A stretch of 64,000 nt of DNA from a virus, in the IMG/VR virus record IMGVR_UViG_3300023184_000105, positions 1-64,000 of that record; one strand, written 5' to 3'. Numbering within the stretch: position 1 is the stretch's first letter; each line of letters begins with the position of its first letter. This document shows, piece by piece, positions 59,326 to 64,000 of the stretch. The notes under the pieces are model-generated. The model made no database searches, was not told where the DNA came from, and was given only the letters and a program-made list of their open reading frames with translations. Both the position numbers and the translations under genes were made by a program.

Positions 59326-61040
59326 GCTGCGGGAGGTGCTTCTGGGGGTGCAGCCCCAGCACCTTCAGCACCTGGTTCTGCGGGAGGGGTTGCTGTAGCA
59401 CCGGCTAGTCCCGACACATCAGCACCCATTTGATTAGCAGTAATGCCGACACTTCGAAGTTCTGCACTGGCTGGCAACGATGCATCATCGTCAACATTTT
59501 CTTCACGCCAAAGTTTTTCGTTTTCTGCAACTTCTTCTTGGGTAAGTCCTAAGAAACGCTTGAGCGCAAAACGTTTACTAATCTGCGGAATAGCAATCAT
59601 AGTTCCAAATGTTGTAACTCTAGCAGTATCCATTTCTGCTTGACGATATGCAGCAAAATTCTGTGGCGGATTAAATTGAACTTCAAAAATATTACTATCT
59701 ACGTTGATACCTTTAGTGTGTAGATACATTTTAAATTCTGTATCAAACTGCTCATTCATTAGGGATTGTAGTCGTTCGCAGTATTTGTTGAATCGTAACT
59801 CTTGTATATAGGCTGTCCCAACTCGTCCGTCATTGAAACTGCTTCCTCCATCATCAGCCCCAGTAGGTAGATAACTACTTGGAATCCGCAAAGCACGAAA
59901 CAACTTGTTAGTAAAGTACCTAAGGTCATCGATCTCTCCTAAGTTAGTTCCGCCCGGTAATACCTCAACTTTACTACCTCTTCCTTCGGCGGTTTGTGGG
60001 AAAAAGTAATCTTCATTGATGCTTAATGGATTATATCCAGCATCTACTACACTTGAACCGCCACCTGTTGCACTAGGAATACGGCGTTGATTAACTTCAT
60101 TTTTAACACGCTCAACAAATCCCATGGCCAAATGACTTGGCATATTTCCTACATCAATGTAAAATACGCGACGTTCTGGGGCACGTTGTATACGATAAAT
60201 TAAAATTGCATCTTCTAATAATTCTTTTTGTTTATATACCTTAAACACGCTTTCTAACAAACTTGTACCAAATGGAAAGTTGTTATCAAGTCCTTCACTC
60301 ATGCTAATATGTATTACATGTTTAGAATCGATTGCATATTGATTTTCGTTTCTTGTAAATCTGCTACCTGCAACATTGCTAGGATAAGACCCAGTCATTC
60401 CCCTGCTGCCGCCGGCACCGCTTTGTCCTGAACTATATCCACCACCAGCATATTGACTACCGCCGCCGGTAATATTACTAGGGTTAATTGCAGTAGTTGC
60501 AAGTGTTTCTAAATTAGGATTAAAATCACGAATCATGTATTGTTCAGGCTTTTTACCATCACTTTCGTTGACAATAATTTTATCTACTTTGTTGGGATCT
60601 ATGTACATCCATGACTGTGTTTCAGGATCCCTAACAAAGAAAGTATCGCCGTATTTGAAACTGTTACGTACAATTTTAAAGATTCTAGTTTGAAATTTGT
60701 TTAGTTTAGACCACTGCTGCATGTACTTACGGATGATTTTAATCTCAGTACTTGTGGCCTGATCTTTAAAAAATACTCTAAATGGAGTTCCATTTTCTTC
60801 GTTAGATTGTGTGCAAAATTCTGCTAAAATATCTAAAGCAGCATTAATTTCACTATCACTATCCATAGTATCATACTGTCCATAACGCTCTAAACGATTT
60901 GGATGTCCAGAATAAACATCTGGAAGATAACTAGAATAATTGCGGTGTGTGGGGTTAACACGGTCACCTCCTGTATTTCCGCTGATAGGACTTAACGTTC
61001 CTGATGCGTTAACTGGAGTAAAATATTTCTTCCATGCCAT
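59322..61040 (-). CDS. 20: Portal protein gp20
   Basis: 572 residues (T4 gp20 524). RYGQYDTMDSDSEINAALDI, KIVRNSFKYGDTFFVRDPET, LEDAILIYRIQRAPERRVFY, YIDVGNMPSHLAMGFVERVK and FRALRIPSSYLPTGADDGGS are classic gp20 blocks, and FNKYCERLQSLMNEQFDTEF follows. Residues 190-230 hold a Gly/Ser-rich loop (GGGSQYAGGGYSSGQSGAGG) and the last 40 are Ala/Pro-rich. It makes the packaging ring for gp17 and nucleates head assembly. AAGGAT precedes the ATG. Confidence 0.95.
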   Translation of the reverse strand: MAWKKYFTPVNASGTLSPISGNTGGDRVNPTHRNYSSYLPDVYSGHPNRLERYGQYDTMDSDSEINAALDILAEFCTQSNEENGTPFRVFFKDQATSTEIKIIRKYMQQWSKLNKFQTRIFKIVRNSFKYGDTFFVRDPETQSWMYIDPNKVDKIIVNESDGKKPEQYMIRDFNPNLETLATTAINPSNITGGGSQYAGGGYSSGQSGAGGSRGMTGSYPSNVAGSRFTRNENQYAIDSKHVIHISMSEGLDNNFPFGTSLLESVFKVYKQKELLEDAILIYRIQRAPERRVFYIDVGNMPSHLAMGFVERVKNEVNQRRIPSATGGGSSVVDAGYNPLSINEDYFFPQTAEGRGSKVEVLPGGTNLGEIDDLRYFTNKLFRALRIPSSYLPTGADDGGSSFNDGRVGTAYIQELRFNKYCERLQSLMNEQFDTEFKMYLHTKGINVDSNIFEVQFNPPQNFAAYRQAEMDTARVTTFGTMIAIPQISKRFALKRFLGLTQEEVAENEKLWREENVDDDASLPASAELRSVGITANQMGADVSGLAGATATPPAEPGAEGAGAAPPEAPPAA

Positions 61041-61054
61041 TATTGTCTATATCC

Positions 61055-63562
61055 TTAGAATTTAAAAAGATCACCGCTTAAAGATTTAGTAGCACTTACA
61101 CCTTGTTTAGTATGATCTGCAATATCTTTTAGTTGTTTTAACATTTCCATAGTGTTCTTATTTAACGTTTCTATCTCTTTACTCAAAGTTTCTGTACCCT
61201 TGCTGCCAGTGAGTCCACCTAACATAGATGACATTGCGCCACCTGCCTGTTGTGCTGCTCCTACCAAAGGAATGTTTGAACTCATTGATCCTAACATGTC
61301 TTTAAGTTTGCTCAATGGTAAAATAGCCTCGGGTTCTTTACCTTCTCCAATCATTCCTATACTAGGTTTAGTAGCAATTCCACCTTCGGCATGTTTTGGA
61401 ACTTCAGCAGGTCCCATTAACTTTTCCCCGCCTAATTTACCCAATACACCACCTCCAAAACCTCCAATTGCTCCGCCTATTAATCCGCCAACAACTGTTC
61501 CTAACACCGGAACAATACTACCTATTGCTGCACCTGCTGCTGCGCCCGCTGCGGCACCTGCTAGACCACCACCTGCTTCTCCTACTATACCACCTTTTTG
61601 TTTATCTGCTTCTGCTTTTGATATTTCACCTGTTTTCTCTTTATTAGAAACATCCATGAAGTCGCTAGCGGCCATACCTAAGCCTGCAAGAACACCTGCT
61701 ACTCCAGCGGCCTTACCTGCAAATTTTAAGGCACCTTTACCTACGCCAGCAGCACCTTCGGCTAATGCACCTGCACCTGCAGGTACTTTTAAACCTTTTG
61801 GAGTTTTAACTTTTTTGCCTTTTTTACCTTTTTCTAGTAAATCGCCAACACCGCCACCACCAGACATTTCTACAAAGAATGCTGTGCCTGCGCTTTGGCC
61901 GTCACGTTTTGTTAATCCACCTAGCACAGATTTGCTAGCATTTAAGAATCCGCCAACACCACCAACACCACCTTTTCCTCCGGCAACCTGCGACGCTCTT
62001 GCAACTTCTAAAATGTTTTGTAGTTTTTGTGCTGCCCAATACGCAGCCAATGCTGCAACAATACCCACTGTAACAATTTTAAATTGTACCAACGTTTCAA
62101 TGATTGCGCCAAACCCTCTCACTATACCTTGTATCATAGGAGTTAACAGTTTTATAGCAGGCATTAGTGCTGACATCACTGTCTGTCCAAGTTCCTGTAC
62201 AGCCTTTTGCGTTTGTACAGCATTAGCAACTTCTGCTGTTGCTAATTTTTCTTTTTTTGCTTTTTGATCTAATGCCGCATAGTATTCTTCATCAGATATT
62301 CTTGACGATCGAGTTGCTAACGCTTGACTTGTGTTTAATTGTTTTCCTGCTTCGGCATTTGAAGCACCTAATGCAAATTGTAATTCTAAAGGAAACTTTT
62401 TCATGTCCTGTTGATTTGCACGTACACCTTTTACATATTCTTTATTTTGATCGTCTAAAGTTTTACTACCATCTGTAACGTTCTTTGCTGAACGCATAAC
62501 TGATTCATTAGTTTTACCCATAGTAGCAGTAAACATTTGTGCTTCTTTGGTAATAGGTGGTACACCCATAACTTTAGATTGAAATGCATCTGCTGCGCCT
62601 TTACCCCCAAGTGCTAGTGCATTAGCCATTCCACGTATTGCTTTGTCTTTTTCTTCTGGACTCATTTGTGCTAACTTTGCTTCCCAAGAAGCATTCTTAG
62701 CACGTTCTTTCATTTCTTTATCTAATTCTTCTCTGTTTTGTCCTGTAAGATCTGCAAGACTTTGCAGTTGACCCATATATTCAGTAGCACCTTTGACCAG
62801 TGCTTCTGTATTTTGCATCTCTTTCTTATTTCTACCACCTGTTGCTGTAAGATAAGATCCTAATCCTTGATTAACTTGTTCTGTAGTATAACCTAAATTT
62901 CTTAAATAATCGCCTGCTTCACTTTTTAATAATGAATTGCTTAATTTACTAAATGCCATAGCACCACTATTAGCAGTGCCACCTAAATTAGCAAATAATC
63001 CGCTATTTGCCTTCATTACTCTTGCAAACTCATCTAGAGTCATATAAGAGTTTTGAGCAGCCATACGCATATCAGTTAGGCTTCCATTGAAGTTGACACC
63101 AGTTTGACTTAGTTGTTGATATGTCTGTAAATTTTGTTCTTGAAATTTAGCCAATCTTCCAAATAGGTCTGCTACTAGCCCAACTGGACCACCTATTTGT
63201 TTTGATAATTCTCCAAATATACCACTAGCCCTGCCAGTACCATCTATTAGTTGACTAATGAACGGACTTAATGCACTATCGAGATTTCTAAAGCCTTGTT
63301 CAACTACAGCGGTGCCTGCACCCAATGCATACATTGATTCGTAAGTATATCGACTACTTTTACCTACTTGTTGTAAATTGGTATTAGCAGCGGCAACTGC
63401 GGCAGGATCTAACCCTGCTTTGGTTGCAATTTTACTAACACTTTCTATTGTTTGCTTATTTGCAGATAGTGTAGCATTTAATAAAAGTCGTAAGGTTGCT
63501 TCTGTAGCCGCATTATTCAGTGCTACTTGTTCATTGCCTATGGTACCGGTGACTTCAGCCAT
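61055..63562 (-). CDS. Tape-measure-like tail protein
   Basis: 835 residues (T4 gp29 590, but tape measures vary with tail length). The N-terminal 400 residues are helical. Around 500-530 there is a hydrophobic stretch, IVTVGIVAALAAYWAAQ. Residues 630-730 are Gly/Ala-rich with AGAAAGAAIGSIVPVLGTVV. The tail segment HAEGGIATKPSIGMIGEGKE then PEAILPLSKL is the C-terminal signature often seen in tape measures. The protein would set tail length and be ejected with DNA. It lies next to the portal, not in a tail block. Late box at 63616. Confidence 0.77.
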   Translation of the reverse strand: MAEVTGTIGNEQVALNNAATEATLRLLLNATLSANKQTIESVSKIATKAGLDPAAVAAANTNLQQVGKSSRYTYESMYALGAGTAVVEQGFRNLDSALSPFISQLIDGTGRASGIFGELSKQIGGPVGLVADLFGRLAKFQEQNLQTYQQLSQTGVNFNGSLTDMRMAAQNSYMTLDEFARVMKANSGLFANLGGTANSGAMAFSKLSNSLLKSEAGDYLRNLGYTTEQVNQGLGSYLTATGGRNKKEMQNTEALVKGATEYMGQLQSLADLTGQNREELDKEMKERAKNASWEAKLAQMSPEEKDKAIRGMANALALGGKGAADAFQSKVMGVPPITKEAQMFTATMGKTNESVMRSAKNVTDGSKTLDDQNKEYVKGVRANQQDMKKFPLELQFALGASNAEAGKQLNTSQALATRSSRISDEEYYAALDQKAKKEKLATAEVANAVQTQKAVQELGQTVMSALMPAIKLLTPMIQGIVRGFGAIIETLVQFKIVTVGIVAALAAYWAAQKLQNILEVARASQVAGGKGGVGGVGGFLNASKSVLGGLTKRDGQSAGTAFFVEMSGGGGVGDLLEKGKKGKKVKTPKGLKVPAGAGALAEGAAGVGKGALKFAGKAAGVAGVLAGLGMAASDFMDVSNKEKTGEISKAEADKQKGGIVGEAGGGLAGAAAGAAAGAAIGSIVPVLGTVVGGLIGGAIGGFGGGVLGKLGGEKLMGPAEVPKHAEGGIATKPSIGMIGEGKEPEAILPLSKLKDMLGSMSSNIPLVGAAQQAGGAMSSMLGGLTGSKGTETLSKEIETLNKNTMEMLKQLKDIADHTKQGVSATKSLSGDLFKF

Positions 63563-63587
63563 TCTTTTTTAGTGATAATCTACGTAC

Positions 63588-63594
63588 ATAAATA
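63588..63594 (+). promoter_or_regulatory. Late promoter box ATAAATA for the gp26-like gene
   Basis: ACATAAATAATAG on the plus strand; expected start near 63600, giving a leader of about 37 nt with GGAG 8 nt from the ATG. Confidence 0.6.
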
Positions 63595-63615
63595 ATAGTT
63601 ACATATCGTATTGTT

Positions 63616-63622
63616 TATTTAT
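63616..63622 (-). promoter_or_regulatory. Late promoter box ATAAATA for the tape-measure gene
   Basis: GAATAAATAAAC on the minus strand; expected start near 63610 and a leader of about 48 nt. The two boxes face each other, so each transcript crosses the other's promoter. Confidence 0.6.
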
Positions 63623-63636
63623 TCGGAGACAAATCC

Positions 63637-64000
63637 ATGGTAGCACACGTCAACAAACATAACCCGCTTGTATCATTTATGAGACAACCAAAAATCTATA
63701 TTAGATTGCCCAGTAATGGAGATTATTGGCCAGCAGGTAGTTTAGATATTAGCGAAACAGGAGAGTATCCAGTTTATTCAATGACTGCAAAAGATGAACT
63801 TATGCTAAAAGTTCCCGATGCTGTTATGAATGGACAGGCAGTAGTTGAAGTATTACAGCATTGTATACCAAACATTAAAAATGCATGGATGACTCCGAGT
63901 ATTGATCTTGATATCATTCTAATTGCTATTAGATTAGCCACATATGGTGAAAAAATGAATACTCCGATTACAATTGGTAATGACGAAGAATTAGAATATG
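63637..64000 (+). CDS. 26: Baseplate hub subunit, gp26-like (3' end beyond window)
   Basis: The frame runs from the ATG at 63637 off the right edge; 121 residues are visible. NPLVSFMRQPKIYIRLPSNG, YPVYSMTAKDELMLKVPDAV, MNGQAVVEVLQHCIPNIKNA and SIDLDIILIAIRLATYGEKM look like the T4 baseplate family (Pfam T4_baseplate, gp26) as I know it from aquatic T4-like phages. The product would sit in the central hub. A GGAG ribosome binding site and a late box precede it. Likely the first gene of a plus-strand baseplate unit. Confidence 0.77.
   Translation, partial: MVAHVNKHNPLVSFMRQPKIYIRLPSNGDYWPAGSLDISETGEYPVYSMTAKDELMLKVPDAVMNGQAVVEVLQHCIPNIKNAWMTPSIDLDIILIAIRLATYGEKMNTPITIGNDEELEY

Noticed and set aside
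61152-62267. 371-residue plus-strand open frame opposite the tape-measure gene
   Set aside because: It is Pro/Ala-rich low complexity mirroring the Gly/Ala-rich tape measure, with no ribosome binding site and no recognisable domain.

Overview
This window is one contiguous piece of the genome of a T4-like myovirus (tailed phage, contractile tail). Recognisable T4 counterparts include gp41 helicase, gp61 primase, UvsW, UvsY, UvsX, gp32, both terminase subunits, head-completion gp4, sheath gp18, tube gp19, necks gp13/gp14, gp15, capsid gp23, scaffold gp22, protease gp21 and portal gp20. The DNA is AT-rich. Several small conserved proteins and the long repeat-rich fibre locus are of the kind I associate with aquatic T4-like phages of cyanobacteria and SAR11-type hosts. 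The host itself cannot be read from this window. No tRNA, CRISPR array, integrase, insertion sequence or reverse transcriptase was found, and no gene-free stretch exceeds about 155 bases.

Layout. Almost all genes are on the minus strand, so the transcription order runs from high to low coordinates. 1-14.4 kb is DNA metabolism: helicase, 2OG oxygenase, primase, then a very compact operon with a miniature DnaE-like protein, dCMP deaminase, a nucleotidyltransferase-cupin fusion, a zinc-finger protein and an MBD4-like DNA glycosylase. UvsW, UvsY, UvsX and gp32 follow. A bidirectional terminator at about 14.5 kb separates this from the late region. 14.5-30.1 kb carries packaging (gp17, gp16, gp4), a complete S53 (sedolisin) peptidase, a collagen-like fibre, tail tube and sheath, gene 1 kinase and neck gp13. 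30.1-33.2 kb is a plus-strand island with gp14, gp15 and a Nudix hydrolase. 33.2-53.8 kb holds a glycosyltransferase and about 19 kb of repetitive fibre and adhesin genes, including a 2180-residue protein. 53.8-63.6 kb is the head module in reverse (gp23, gp22, gp21, core proteins, gp20) followed by a tape-measure-like protein. At 63.6 kb a divergent plus-strand gp26-like baseplate gene runs off the end.

Regulation. T4-type late promoter boxes (consensus N-TAAATA, mostly ATAAATA, CTAAATA or GTAAATA) lie ahead of most late transcription units. In at least seven genes the box ends exactly 5 nt before the start codon. If the T4 promoter-to-start-site distance applies, those mRNAs begin at the AUG and are leaderless. 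Intrinsic terminators lie between several units, often directly followed by a new late box. In contrast the nucleotide-metabolism operon is held together by 4-nt stop/start overlaps.

Points most worth a second look: the prodomain-less S53 peptidase among virion genes; the 191-residue DnaE remnant that keeps the catalytic-aspartate motifs; the stand-alone MBD4-type glycosylase beside dCMP deaminase; the leaderless late-promoter architecture; the three-hairpin 5' leader next to the capsid gene; and the seven-fold helical repeat in the giant adhesin.
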